A stretch of 64,000 nt of DNA from an uncultured Ruminococcus sp. (GCA_900318825.1 ONMB01000002.1:16180-80179); one strand, 5' to 3'; counted from the first letter of the stretch, positions 1 to 8,857 are shown. Program-made: numbers and translations. Notes: generated by a model not told the origin, from the letters alone.

Positions 1-293
1 ATGTTTTCTACATTTTCACAACCATTGAATGCAGCGTCGTTTACCATTGTAACAAAATGACCGGAGCTTGTCATTTCAGGAACAACGACAGTACCAGTTA
101 CGTCTTTTTTACACTCGGTAACTTCAGCATGACCGTCGTCGTAAAGATTCATCTTTATAATATCGTCGTCGTAATCTCCACACCAGTTAGCAGCCTTAGC
201 GGTTACTGTTGTAGTCGGATCAAGAAACTGTGCTGCCGGCACAGCCCCACCTGTGATTATGATTGACATTAATAATGCGATAGCCTTTTTCAT
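1..293 (-). CDS. Secreted protein with leucine-rich-repeat-like (BspA-type) start, 3' end outside window
   Basis: Only the first 97 codons lie in the window; the gene runs off its left edge. The ATG at 293-291 follows an AAGGAGG ribosome binding site at 301-307. The protein opens with a classical signal peptide (MKKAIALLMSIIITGGA, then a small-residue cleavage region), so it is probably exported. The segment reading GTVVVPEM, followed about 20 residues later by AAFNGCENV, is the strand-turn pattern of BspA-like LRR_5 surface repeats. The family assignment is an inference from this short stretch. A -10-like TATAAT sits at 374-369 with no convincing -35. Confidence 0.75.
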   Translation of the reverse strand, partial: MKKAIALLMSIIITGGAVPAAQFLDPTTTVTAKAANWCGDYDDDIIKMNLYDDGHAEVTECKKDVTGTVVVPEMTSSGHFVTMVNDAAFNGCENVEN

Positions 294-500
294 AACAGCA
301 CCTCCTTGAGTTTACTTTTTGTAAAGCGTTTGCAGATGTATTTCTTTTTCTCTGTTTTCTATACTTAGATTATACTATAACAATTTGTAAATCATGAGAA
401 TAATTTGTGAATATTTTGTAAACCGCGTAAAATCGTGCAAATGTACAACAGAAAGCCATGTTGTTTGGTAAAAACGTGAATTGGAAGCAGTAAAAAACGG

Positions 501-529
501 CTCAAAAATATACGATTTGTATATTTGAG
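501..529. repeat. Short palindromic AT-rich motif, copy 1
   Basis: The sequence runs from CTCAAAAATATAC to GTATATTTGAG around a central GATTT, forming an imperfect palindrome. A related copy lies about 155 bp downstream at 659-686. Both share the core TAC-n-ATTTGTATATTT. It could be a regulator binding site or the remnant of a terminator; the sequence alone does not decide. Confidence 0.4.
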
Positions 530-658
530 TGCCGAATATCCGTAAACTGCGGTAAATAGCCTTATAATTGAGGTGCTAGCGTACAACAGGCGAATATTTT
601 TTAATTTATTCATTTTTGACATATTAATTCTTTTTACCTTAAAACGTCAAAATCTCTC

Positions 659-686
659 GAAAAATCTACAATTTGTATATTTTAGC
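659..686. repeat. Short AT-rich motif, copy 2
   Basis: This is the second copy of the motif at 501-529. It keeps AAAAAT-C-TAC-A-ATTTGTATATTTTAG but its flanks are less palindromic. It lies between the first copy and the probable promoter of the gene at 901. Confidence 0.35.
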
Positions 687-900
687 TCCCTGAATGTTTC
701 CTTCTTCCGGTTTGGAAAGAGTGCTGTTTTTCGTACAGTTATATCACTAAAATACACAGTAATTGCAGCTAAATGTCCAATTTTTTGGCGTTTCGTCAAA
801 TTCCGCCTTTTTCCGCTTTATTTTTTTCACGGATTGTAGTATAATAATAATGTATAATATTGCGTATATAATAAGCTGACATATAATTCAGAGGTGTACT

Positions 901-3831
901 ATGGCGAATAACTATTCTCTTGGTATCGACGTCGGATCCACTACGGTAAAGACTGTCATAACAGACGAAAACGGAAATATACTCTATTCCAAGTATCAGC
1001 GCCACCTTTCAAAGGTCAAGGAGACTGTTACAGAACAGCTCAAGCTGATACAGGCTGACTATCCCGATGAGAAATTCAAGGTCTGCATCACGGGCTCAGC
1101 AGGACTCGGTCTTGCTAATTCTGCCGGCATCGCCTTCGTTCAGGAGGTCCACGCCGCTTTTCTCGCAGTAAAACAGAAGCAGCCCGACGCTGATGCTGTT
1201 ATCGAGCTCGGCGGCGAGGACGCTAAGATAATCTTTCTCACAGGCGGCGTTGAGCAGCGTATGAACGGCTCGTGTGCCGGCGGTACGGGCGCTTTCATCG
1301 ACCAGATGGCTACTCTCCTCGGTATAACTGCGGACGAGCTTGACGAGCTCTCACTTCACGCTCAGAAGGTCTACCCTATCGCTTCACGCTGCGGAGTTTT
1401 CGCAAAGTCCGACATTCAGCCCCTTCTCAATCAGGGCGCAAGACGTGAGGACATCTCCGCAAGTATCTTCCAGGCTGTCGTTGACCAGACCGTTTCAGGT
1501 CTCGCTCAGGGACGCTCTATCGAGGGCAAGGTACTCTTCCTCGGCGGTCCGCTCTTCTTCCTCAAGGGACTCAGAAAGGCTTTCGTCAAGAGTCTCGGTC
1601 TTGATGAGGAACACGCTGTTTTCCCGGACGAAGCACCGGTCTTTGTAGCTTACGGCTGCTCGATATATGCAGCTTCCTCCGCTGATCCCTACAAGATAGA
1701 CGAGCTTATAGGCAAGATAGTTTCGGCTAAGGCTTCGGACGACATCGTTACCGGCGAACCGCTCTTCCGTTCACAGGCAGAGTACGATGAATTCATCAGC
1801 AGACACAAGCGCTTTGACCTCGGATATGCCGATATCCGTACATATACAGGCGATGCCTACCTCGGTATCGACGCCGGTTCAACAACAACAAAGCTCGTAC
1901 TCATAACCGACGACGGACGTATCCTCTACCACCACTATTCCTCAAATCAGGGACAGCCCCTCGACAAGATAGCCGACCAGCTCAAGCGCATCTACGCTGA
2001 GATGAACCCCGACATCACTATCAGAGGCTCGGCTGTAACAGGCTACGGCGAGGACCTCATAAAGTCCGGACTTTCCGTCGATCACGGCATCGTTGAAACA
2101 GTTGCGCACTTCAAGGCAGCAGCTTACTTCTGTCCGGACGTCGACTTCATCATCGACATCGGCGGTCAGGACATCAAGTGTTTCAAGATAAAGAACAAGA
2201 GCATCGACAGCATTATGCTCAACGAGGCTTGTTCATCGGGCTGCGGCTCGTTCATACAGACATTCGCAATGGCTCTCGGCTATGATATCGCGGAATTTTC
2301 CCGTCTCGGACTCTTCGCTGAGCACCCTGTTGACCTCGGCTCGCGCTGTACCGTGTTTATGAACAGCTCCGTAAAGCAGGCTCAGAAGGACGGCGCTACT
2401 GTTGAGGACATCTCCGCCGGTCTTTCCAGCTCTATCATCAAGAACGCAATTTATAAGGTTATCCGTGCGAAATCCCCCGACGAGCTCGGAAAGAACATCG
2501 TCGTTCAGGGCGGAACCTTCCTCAATGACGCGGTGCTCCGTTCATTCGAGAAGGAAATGGGCAGGGACGTTATCCGTCCGGCCATATCCGGTCTTATGGG
2601 AGCTTTCGGCTGCGCACTCTATGCAAAGGAGAGGGCTGTCGGAGAGAAGTCCGGACTCATCTCCGCTGATGAACTTGAGACATTTGCCTATACATCGCGC
2701 TCAGTGAACTGCAACGGCTGTACTGCTCACTGCCAGCTGAATATCATCAACTTCGGCAAGGGACGCCGCTTCATCTCCGGAAACCGCTGCGAAAAGGGCG
2801 GCGGCGCTGCGGTAAAGAACAAGATACCCAACCTCTATGAATATAAATATGACAGTCTCCTCAATGTCGTAAAGACTCATCAGCCGCGCAAGTACCGCGG
2901 TACAGTGGGACTTCCGCTGACGCTCAGCTTCTACGAGCAGCTCCCGTTCTGGCATATGCTGTTCACGACGCTCGGCTTCAGGACTGTCATTTCCGATGAG
3001 AGCTCGCGCCAGATGTACTACCTCGGACAGCACACTATCCCCTCGGATACGGTCTGCTACCCGGCAAAGCTGTCCCACGGTCACATTGAGAACCTCCTCG
3101 ACAAGGGCGTTGACTTCATCTTCTACCCCTGTATGAGCTACAACATCGACGAGGGCGAGAGCGATAACCACTTCAACTGCCCTGTCGTTGCTTACTATCC
3201 GGAGCTCCTCCTCGCAAACAACCCGCGTCTCAACAATAACAATTTCATTCACCCCTATATGGATCTCAATATCCGCAAGAACGTCATAAACGTTCTGTCA
3301 AAGGCTCTTGCGAAGTACAACATCAAGGGCAGGATACCGGACGCTGTCGATAAGGCTTATGAGGCTATGGACCGCTATCTCACCGACATTTCCAACAAGG
3401 CGAGGGAGATAATCGAGCAGGCTCGTGCCGAAAAGCGCAATATAATCGTGCTCGCCGGACGTCCCTACCACGTTGATAAGGAGATAAACCACGGTATCCA
3501 CAAGCTGATAACGAGTCTCGGTATGGCGGTAGTCACCGAGGACAGCGTTGCTCCGCTCGCAAAGACTCCCAAGCTCGGAGTTCTCAACCAGTGGACATAT
3601 CATTCGAGACTTTACCGTGCCGCCAACTACGTTACCACACAGCCTGATATGCAGCTTGTACAGCTCGTTTCGTTCGGCTGCGGCATTGACGCCGTTACCG
3701 GCGATGAGGTGCGCAATATCCTTGAAAGCAAGGGCAAGCTCTACACACAGCTTAAAATCGACGAGATAAACAATCTCGGTGCGGCAAGGATACGTCTCAG
3801 AAGCCTTGTTGCGGCAATGGAGCAGAAGTAA
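901..3831 (+). CDS. Acyl-CoA dehydratase activase-like protein with two ASKHA ATPase domains
   Basis: A 976-residue protein related to HgdC/BcrAD/BadFG activases, which use ATP to drive single-electron transfer from an iron-sulfur cluster. Two ASKHA-type ATPase domains occur in tandem: the first opens with LGIDVGSTTVKTVI, the second near residue 320 with LGIDAGSTTTKLVL. Both keep the paired cysteines that hold the bridging [4Fe-4S] cluster in HgdC (C125 in GSCAGGTG and C164 in SRCGVF; C444 in ACSSGCG and C483 in SRCTVF). The C-terminal third (about 630-976) resembles DUF2229 and has further cysteines. The substrate enzyme is unknown. The next gene, 87 bp downstream, supplies the matching second half, so they probably act as one complex. 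Confidence 0.8.
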   Translation: MANNYSLGIDVGSTTVKTVITDENGNILYSKYQRHLSKVKETVTEQLKLIQADYPDEKFKVCITGSAGLGLANSAGIAFVQEVHAAFLAVKQKQPDADAVIELGGEDAKIIFLTGGVEQRMNGSCAGGTGAFIDQMATLLGITADELDELSLHAQKVYPIASRCGVFAKSDIQPLLNQGARREDISASIFQAVVDQTVSGLAQGRSIEGKVLFLGGPLFFLKGLRKAFVKSLGLDEEHAVFPDEAPVFVAYGCSIYAASSADPYKIDELIGKIVSAKASDDIVTGEPLFRSQAEYDEFISRHKRFDLGYADIRTYTGDAYLGIDAGSTTTKLVLITDDGRILYHHYSSNQGQPLDKIADQLKRIYAEMNPDITIRGSAVTGYGEDLIKSGLSVDHGIVETVAHFKAAAYFCPDVDFIIDIGGQDIKCFKIKNKSIDSIMLNEACSSGCGSFIQTFAMALGYDIAEFSRLGLFAEHPVDLGSRCTVFMNSSVKQAQKDGATVEDISAGLSSSIIKNAIYKVIRAKSPDELGKNIVVQGGTFLNDAVLRSFEKEMGRDVIRPAISGLMGAFGCALYAKERAVGEKSGLISADELETFAYTSRSVNCNGCTAHCQLNIINFGKGRRFISGNRCEKGGGAAVKNKIPNLYEYKYDSLLNVVKTHQPRKYRGTVGLPLTLSFYEQLPFWHMLFTTLGFRTVISDESSRQMYYLGQHTIPSDTVCYPAKLSHGHIENLLDKGVDFIFYPCMSYNIDEGESDNHFNCPVVAYYPELLLANNPRLNNNNFIHPYMDLNIRKNVINVLSKALAKYNIKGRIPDAVDKAYEAMDRYLTDISNKAREIIEQARAEKRNIIVLAGRPYHVDKEINHGIHKLITSLGMAVVTEDSVAPLAKTPKLGVLNQWTYHSRLYRAANYVTTQPDMQLVQLVSFGCGIDAVTGDEVRNILESKGKLYTQLKIDEINNLGAARIRLRSLVAAMEQK

Positions 3832-3902
3832 AAAGTCAGAATTGCAGGGGCGGAGTTCCGCAGCCCGCAAATGACGGAAATACTGCGATAACGGAATAAC
3901 CA
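3831..3902. repeat. Intergenic repeat, GCAGGGG family, short copy
   Basis: Directly after the stop codon, the stretch 3831-3850 reads AAAAGTCAGAATTGCAGGGG, almost the head of the repeats at 13045 and 59586. The following GGGGCGGAGTTCCGC also occurs, reverse-complemented, in the repeat at 39625-39692. The copy fills nearly all of the gap between two functionally linked genes. Confidence 0.55.
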
Positions 3903-3918
3903 CACCGGAGGTAATAAA

Positions 3919-5148
3919 ATGCCAGAATACGCTAAATTCACCGAGGATATGATAAAAACTCATACTATCCTCGTTCCCGATATGCTGCCTATCCACTTCA
4001 AAATGCTGTGCAGGATATTTGAAGCGGAGGGCTATAAAATGGAGCTCCTCCAGAACGATTCCCGTGCAGTCGTTGACGAGGGACTCAAGAACGTCCACAA
4101 CGATGCCTGCTATCCGGCTCTGCTGGTAATAGGACAGTTCATGGACGCCCTCAACAGCGGCAAGTACGACGTCAACAAGGTCGCTCTCCTCATTACACAG
4201 ACCGGAGGCGGCTGCCGTGCTTCAAACTATATCCACCTGCTGAGAAAGGCTGTTGACAAGAACTACCCGCAGGTGCCGGTAGTATCGCTCAACTTCAGCG
4301 GTCTCGAAAAGGACAGCGCTTTCAGGATAAAGCCGGCGATGTTCGTAAAGCTGCTCCACGCAGTCCTCTACGGTGACCTGCTGATGACCTGCTACAATAA
4401 GTGCCGCGCATACGAAGTCCACAAGGGCGACTCAAAGAAGATGCTCGACAAGTGGCAGAACCGTATGGGCAATATCTTCCGCAAGAAGGAAAAGAAGTAC
4501 CTCAAGACCAAGAAGATATACCGCGATATACTCAACGATTTCGCTTCGATAGAGCTCAGCAGTGAGAAGAAGATAAAGGTCGGCATAGTCGGCGAGATAT
4601 ACGTTAAATACTCTCCGCTCGCAAACAATCACCTCGAGGACTTCCTTATTTCCGAGGGCTGCGAGCCGGTAGTACCGTCGCTGCTCGAATTCGTTATGTA
4701 CTGCGCAGCCGGTACCTTCAACGACGCTGACATCTACGACAACCACAACAAGATGTCTTTCGCGTACAAAATGGGCTACAAGCTGCTCTACGCAAAGCAG
4801 AAGGAGCTCATCAAGGTCATGAAGGAGCAGGGCAGCTTCGAGCCGCTCCACGACTTCGAGTACCTGCGCAAACTCGCTGACAAGTACATAAATCAGGGCG
4901 TAGTCATGGGTGAGGGCTGGCTGATACCGGCTGAAATGGCTGCACTTGCCAAGTCCGGCGTTGAGAACATCATATGTACACAGCCCTTCGGCTGTCTGCC
5001 GAACCACATCGTCGCAAAGGGTATGTCCAGAGCTATCAAGCAGGATAACCCCAATGCGAATATCGTTGCGATAGACTACGACCCCGGCGCTACACGAGTT
5101 AATCAGGAAAACCGTATCAAGCTCATGCTTGCAAACGCAAGACTCTGA
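3919..5148 (+). CDS. 2-hydroxyacyl-CoA dehydratase-like protein, partner of the activase-like gene
   Basis: A 409-residue protein with a good ribosome binding site (GGAGG at 3907-3911). It resembles the HgdB/DUF2229 module of acyl-CoA dehydratase systems: cysteines in HNDACYPALLVIG, TQTGGGCRASNY and CTQPFGCLPNH sit where such proteins bind an iron-sulfur cluster. In many Clostridia, as I recall, this module is fused to the C-terminus of the activase-like protein in a chain of about 1,400 residues. Here the two together give 1,385. No dehydratase with an obvious substrate lies nearby, so the reaction is unassigned. Confidence 0.7.
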   Translation: MPEYAKFTEDMIKTHTILVPDMLPIHFKMLCRIFEAEGYKMELLQNDSRAVVDEGLKNVHNDACYPALLVIGQFMDALNSGKYDVNKVALLITQTGGGCRASNYIHLLRKAVDKNYPQVPVVSLNFSGLEKDSAFRIKPAMFVKLLHAVLYGDLLMTCYNKCRAYEVHKGDSKKMLDKWQNRMGNIFRKKEKKYLKTKKIYRDILNDFASIELSSEKKIKVGIVGEIYVKYSPLANNHLEDFLISEGCEPVVPSLLEFVMYCAAGTFNDADIYDNHNKMSFAYKMGYKLLYAKQKELIKVMKEQGSFEPLHDFEYLRKLADKYINQGVVMGEGWLIPAEMAALAKSGVENIICTQPFGCLPNHIVAKGMSRAIKQDNPNANIVAIDYDPGATRVNQENRIKLMLANARL

Positions 5149-5155
5149 GGTCATT

Positions 5156-6016
5156 ATGATAAAGAACAGAAACGGCGAGCTCATCGTCACGAATGAAAAA
5201 CAGAACAAGCTGCTGAAAGGTCTTTACGGCTCGGCAGGCGGAAGAGCAATGCTCAAGCTCCTCACCGCACCGGTGCTTTCAAAGACTGCCGGAGCATTTA
5301 TGGACTCTCCGCTCTCAAAGCCGCTGATAAAGCCTTTTATCAGACGCGGCGGCATAGATATGTCGCAGTTTGAGAACAGGAAGTTCCGCTCCTACAACGA
5401 CTTCTTCACGCGCAGGATAAGACCGGGCAAGCGTCCCGTGGATATGACGCCGGAGCACCTCATAAGCCCCTGTGATTCTAAGCTGACCGTCTATCGTATA
5501 GACGGCAGGCGTACCTTCCGTATCAAGGGCTCGCGCTACCGCGTTTCCGACCTGCTGAACAATAAGTTCATGGCGAAGCGTTACAGCGGCGGTCTGTGCC
5601 TGATATTCAGGCTCGAGGTGGACGACTACCACCGCTACTGCTACATCGACGGCGGTATCAAGACCGGCAATACCTACATTCCCGGCGAGCTCCACACAGT
5701 CAACCCCATAGCGCTCGAAAAGTACAACATCTACAAGCGCAACTGCCGCGAGTATACCACGCTGCATACCAATAATTTCGGCGATGTTGTGCAGGTAGAG
5801 GTAGGAGCCATGATGGTCGGACGCATCTGCAATAACCACCATGAAGCAAGGATATACCGCGGAATGGAGAAGGGCAGGTTTGAGTTCGGCGGTTCAACGA
5901 TAGTGCTGCTGCTCGAAAAGGGCGCGGCTAAGATAGACAGCGATATCCTCAGGAATTCTTCTGAGGGGATAGAGACAGTAGTAAAATTCGGCGAAAAGAT
6001 CGGCACAGCCGTCTGA
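5156..6016 (+). CDS. psd: Phosphatidylserine decarboxylase proenzyme
   Basis: Decarboxylates phosphatidylserine to phosphatidylethanolamine at the membrane. The 286-residue protein keeps the self-cleavage motif near its C-terminus (FGGST, around residue 250), where the serine becomes the pyruvoyl cofactor. A histidine-rich catalytic region (DDYHRYCY, GELHTVNP) lies upstream. An ATG 27 bases further upstream overlaps the preceding gene. The ATG at 5156, just after that gene's TGA, is the likelier start, with GAGGT as a weak ribosome binding site. It is probably cotranscribed with the two genes upstream. Confidence 0.9.
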   Translation: MIKNRNGELIVTNEKQNKLLKGLYGSAGGRAMLKLLTAPVLSKTAGAFMDSPLSKPLIKPFIRRGGIDMSQFENRKFRSYNDFFTRRIRPGKRPVDMTPEHLISPCDSKLTVYRIDGRRTFRIKGSRYRVSDLLNNKFMAKRYSGGLCLIFRLEVDDYHRYCYIDGGIKTGNTYIPGELHTVNPIALEKYNIYKRNCREYTTLHTNNFGDVVQVEVGAMMVGRICNNHHEARIYRGMEKGRFEFGGSTIVLLLEKGAAKIDSDILRNSSEGIETVVKFGEKIGTAV

Positions 6017-6028
6017 CAGGAGGAAAAT

Positions 6029-6676
6029 ATGATCTGTCCATACTGCGGAGCAACGCTCCTCGACAATGCCAAATTCTGCGAAGAATGCGGCGCAAGACAA
6101 AACAACTACTCTGCTGAAGCACCCCAGTTCGGTCAGCCCCCGGTGCAGCAGCCTCAGCCACAATGGCAGAACAGGATACCCACCGGTCCTCAGACCGGCG
6201 AGCTGAAGAGCCCTATGTACGTTGACTTCGTATCGGCTGTAAAGCTCTATTTCTCGAACTTTTTCAATTTCAGCGGACGTTCTACCCGAAGCGAATACTG
6301 GTTTGGCTACCTGTTCAACTTCATTGTTGGTGTCGTGGCAAGCTGGGGAAACTTCTTCTTTACGAAATATTTCAGCTATATAGTGGGAATAGTGCTCTTT
6401 ATACCGCTTATGTCAGCGGCAGTAAGACGTCTCCACGACATTGGCAAGAGCGGCTGGTGGTGGCTGATAAACCTCACCTGTTTCGGCGCATTTGTGCTGC
6501 TTTACTGGTACTGTCAGCCGGGTTCACCCGACGAGAACCAGTGGGGACCTTCCGCGGAACAGCTTCACGGAACGCCTCCGTCACCGTTCAACAACTACGG
6601 CGGACCGAACAATATGAACAACTATGGCGGACCGAACAACAACAATAACAGCAGTGATCCTTACAACAGATATTAA
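6029..6676 (+). CDS. Zinc-ribbon DUF805 membrane protein
   Basis: A 215-residue membrane protein of unknown function. The N-terminus is a zinc ribbon with two CxxC pairs (CPYCG and CEECG, residues 3-23), followed by a Pro/Gln-rich linker. A DUF805 domain with several membrane helices follows (FSGRSTRSEYWFG to RRLHDIGKSGWWWL). The tail is Asn/Gly-rich with an imperfect repeat of NNYGGPNN. The gene lies 12 bp after psd with an AGGAGG ribosome binding site and ends at a terminator, so it closes that operon. The DUF805 assignment is confident; no function is known. Confidence 0.85.
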   Translation: MICPYCGATLLDNAKFCEECGARQNNYSAEAPQFGQPPVQQPQPQWQNRIPTGPQTGELKSPMYVDFVSAVKLYFSNFFNFSGRSTRSEYWFGYLFNFIVGVVASWGNFFFTKYFSYIVGIVLFIPLMSAAVRRLHDIGKSGWWWLINLTCFGAFVLLYWYCQPGSPDENQWGPSAEQLHGTPPSPFNNYGGPNNMNNYGGPNNNNNSSDPYNRY

Positions 6677-6681
6677 TATTA

Positions 6682-6710
6682 AAGGGCGGATATTATCCGC
6701 CCTTGCTGTT
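6682..6710. terminator. Terminator between convergent genes
   Basis: AAGGGCGGATA and its complement form an 11-bp stem at 6682-6704, followed by GCTGTTT on the plus strand. The minus-strand gene ends at 6710, so the hairpin probably serves both. Confidence 0.75.
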
Positions 6711-7144
6711 TACAGAAAGCCTCTCAGGTCAAACGCGAGACGTTCCTCGGTACCGATAATGCGCTTGGCAATGCCCTTGGAACGCTCATCGGCAGCCTTG
6801 TACTGGTTGCAGTAACGGTTAATGGACTTTATGCCCATATTGCAGCCGTCCGTGATGAGCTCGGCAACTGTGCTGTCGGAGTTTTCGAGAGTGAGCTGAG
6901 TTTTTGTTTTCAGCCACGCCATGCTCTTCGCCATTGCCGGAGGCTCCTTGCCCTCGTCGTGGTATTCCGTCAGAAGCGACTGTATATCGCTGTTTATGGC
7001 TTCATTTTCGCTGCGGCTCTCGAGCAGACGACTCCGGAGCTTTTCACTTTTGACGTGATCCATAACGTCGTCGATCGCGCTCATACCCATTTTGACTCCG
7101 GCGTCACATTCGCGGAGCAGCTTTATAGTGTCTTTTTCTATCAT
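6710..7144 (-). CDS. Small all-helical protein of unknown function
   Basis: A 144-residue soluble protein without signal peptide or membrane segment. It appears almost entirely alpha-helical, with long amphipathic stretches and an invariant-looking KMGMSAIDDVMDH near the start and GCNMGIKSINRY in the second half. The helix layout and internal resemblance of these two segments suggest a four-helix bundle of the ferritin-like/DUF2383 type, but this is only an inference. Its ribosome binding site (AAGGGAGG) lies inside the 3' arm of a strong hairpin at 7150-7189, so translation or readthrough may be controlled there. Confidence 0.7.
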   Translation of the reverse strand: MIEKDTIKLLRECDAGVKMGMSAIDDVMDHVKSEKLRSRLLESRSENEAINSDIQSLLTEYHDEGKEPPAMAKSMAWLKTKTQLTLENSDSTVAELITDGCNMGIKSINRYCNQYKAADERSKGIAKRIIGTEERLAFDLRGFL

Positions 7145-7149
7145 AAAAT

Positions 7150-7189
7150 AAACCTCCCTTTGCAGTATTATCTGCGGAAAGGGAGGTTT
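7150..7189 (-). terminator. Hairpin that also sequesters the next gene's ribosome binding site
   Basis: On the minus strand AAACCTCCCTTT pairs with AAAGGGAGGTTT (12 bp), extended by GCAG/CTGC around a loop of about six bases. It ends in TTTATTTT, so it can act as a terminator for the gene at 7195-7578. The 3' arm holds the Shine-Dalgarno sequence of the gene at 6710-7144. Confidence 0.65.
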
Positions 7190-7194
7190 TATAC

Positions 7195-7578
7195 TTATTC
7201 GTCATCGTCTCCGAAATAGAGATTCGTCATCTGCTTCATACCGAATTTCTCGGCAAAGCGTTCAAAGTCCTTTTTCGCTCTGATAAGACTGTAAGCGGCA
7301 CTCTGAAAGATGATTTCGTCCATATCGCTCAGACGTGAGTAAAATTCAAGACCGAGCAAAAGGTTTTCCTTGGTATTGTCGTCTGAAATGCGGTCAAGTT
7401 CATCGACTGCTTCCTGAGCTTTGCCGTTTTTGACCTTGTTTATCAGATCATCGACCTTTTCCCGCGTCTCCTGTGGCAATTCAGCGGCAATTGAGTTCAC
7501 CTCTGCTTTAAGAGTCAGATTTGCAAGGAGCTTTGAGATCTCCCGTATCTGCCGCAGAATATAGTCCTGTTCAAACAT
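7195..7578 (-). CDS. Hypothetical protein, DUF6483-like
   Basis: A 127-residue, soluble, helical protein. The start MFEQDYILRQIREISKLLA resembles the DUF6483 family found in Clostridia, whose function is unknown; the match is from memory and tentative. The C-terminus is acidic (YFGDDDE). It lies downstream of dnaJ, behind a terminator-like hairpin at 7598-7624, so it may be expressed by readthrough or from its own weak promoter. AAGGAG precedes the ATG at a normal distance. Confidence 0.65.
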   Translation of the reverse strand: MFEQDYILRQIREISKLLANLTLKAEVNSIAAELPQETREKVDDLINKVKNGKAQEAVDELDRISDDNTKENLLLGLEFYSRLSDMDEIIFQSAAYSLIRAKKDFERFAEKFGMKQMTNLYFGDDDE

Positions 7579-7597
7579 ATTTACTCCTTATTAAAAG

Positions 7598-7624
7598 CCG
7601 ACCTGCCGCACATACAGCAGGTCG
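7598..7624 (-). terminator. Terminator after dnaJ
   Basis: On the minus strand CCGACCTGC pairs with GCAGGTCGG around a short loop and is followed by CTTTT. It lies eight bases past the dnaJ stop codon and ends the heat-shock unit. Confidence 0.75.
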
Positions 7625-7631
7625 GGATATA

Positions 7632-8783
7632 TCAGCTGAGCTTGGATTTGAGCTTTTCAAAGAAGCTCTGGCGCTTAGCGTAGTTCTTTTCGGTGAGGGA
7701 GTCCTCGAACTCCTTGAGCAGATCCTTCTGTTTTTTGCTGAGGTTCTTGGGAACTTCAACATAAACCTTTACATACTGGTTGCCGCGCTCTGTACGGTGG
7801 GGCTTCTTGACGCCCTTGCCCTTGAAGCGGAAAACGGTTCCGGTCTGTGTGCCCTCGCTGAGAGTGTACTTCTCATCGCCGTCGATAGTGGGAATGGTTA
7901 TCTCAGCACCGAGAACGGCTTCTGTATAAGTAACGGGGACGTCGCAGTATATGTCGTAGCCCTCTCTTCTGAACATCGGGTGGGGCTTTACGAAAACGTT
8001 TATGAGGAGATCGCCGGAAGGACCGCCGTTGATACCGCAGTCGCCCATACCGCTGCTTCTGAGAGTCTGTCCGTCAGCAACACCAGCCGGCACGTCGATA
8101 TTTACAGTTTTCTGAACTCTTACTCTGCCTATGCCGCGGCACTTGGGGCAGGGGTTCTTGATGATCTTGCCCTTTCCTGAACAGTGGGGGCAGGGCTTTG
8201 TTGAGGAGATAGCGCCGAAAGGAGTACGTTGAGTGGTCTTGATAGTACCTCTGCCCTGACAGTCCTGACAGATCTCGGCAGAAGTTCCCTTGTCGGCACC
8301 TGTACCGTTACAAGCCTCACAGTTGCACATACGGTTGACCTTGAGCTCGACCTTTTTGCCGTTGCAGGCTTCCATAAAGGTGAGGGTGATGTTTTCCTGA
8401 AGATCGGAGCCTCTTCTCGGAGCGTTAGCGGTATTTCCGCGTGTAGCACCTCCGCCGAAGCCGAAACCGCCGCCGAAAATATTTTCGAGGATATCGCCGA
8501 TGTCGCCGAAGCCGCCCATACCGCCGAAGCCTTCGCCGCCGCCGTAGTTGGGATCAACGCCTGCGTGACCGTACTGGTCATAGCGCGCACGTTTTTCGGG
8601 ATCGGAGAGCACCTCGTTTGCCTCGTTTATCTCCTGGAATTTCTCAACATATGAGGGATCATCTGGGTGGAGGTCGGGGTGATTTTCTCTTGCCTTTTTA
8701 CGGAAGGCTTTTTTGATCTCGTCCTCAGAAGCGCCCTTTTCTATGCCGAGCACCTCGTAGTAATCTCTTTTGTTTTCAGCCAT
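7632..8783 (-). CDS. dnaJ: Chaperone DnaJ
   Basis: Co-chaperone of 383 residues that stimulates DnaK ATPase activity and delivers substrates. Domain order is standard for type I DnaJ: J-domain with the HPD motif (residues 1-70), a Gly/Phe-rich linker (GGGEGFGGMGGFG), a zinc-binding domain with four CxxCxGxG-type repeats (CEACNGTG, CQDCQGRG, CPHCSGKG, CPKCRGIG), and the C-terminal substrate-binding domain. It is the last gene of the hrcA-grpE-dnaK-dnaJ order. It is separated from dnaK by 454 bp filled with hairpins, so its level may be uncoupled from dnaK. Confidence 0.97.
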   Translation of the reverse strand: MAENKRDYYEVLGIEKGASEDEIKKAFRKKARENHPDLHPDDPSYVEKFQEINEANEVLSDPEKRARYDQYGHAGVDPNYGGGEGFGGMGGFGDIGDILENIFGGGFGFGGGATRGNTANAPRRGSDLQENITLTFMEACNGKKVELKVNRMCNCEACNGTGADKGTSAEICQDCQGRGTIKTTQRTPFGAISSTKPCPHCSGKGKIIKNPCPKCRGIGRVRVQKTVNIDVPAGVADGQTLRSSGMGDCGINGGPSGDLLINVFVKPHPMFRREGYDIYCDVPVTYTEAVLGAEITIPTIDGDEKYTLSEGTQTGTVFRFKGKGVKKPHRTERGNQYVKVYVEVPKNLSKKQKDLLKEFEDSLTEKNYAKRQSFFEKLKSKLS

Positions 8784-8857
8784 ATTATTTCTCCAATCTG
8801 CGGTAACGTCCGCGATTTCTCGCTGTCTCCTGAAATTTTCTGAATATTATTATTGAA

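Larger units (their letters stand above)
294..852. other. AT-rich intergenic region, no gene
   Basis: No ORF here has a ribosome binding site or recognisable product. It separates the divergent genes at 293 and 901. It holds two copies of a short AT-rich palindromic motif, annotated separately at 501-529 and 659-686. A TATAAT at 853-858 upstream of the gene at 901 may be its -10, but no well-spaced -35 is visible. Confidence 0.6.

Noticed and set aside
2701-3252. Long minus-strand frame inside the activase-like gene
   Set aside because: Shadow of the coding strand caused by codon bias; no start site and no family.
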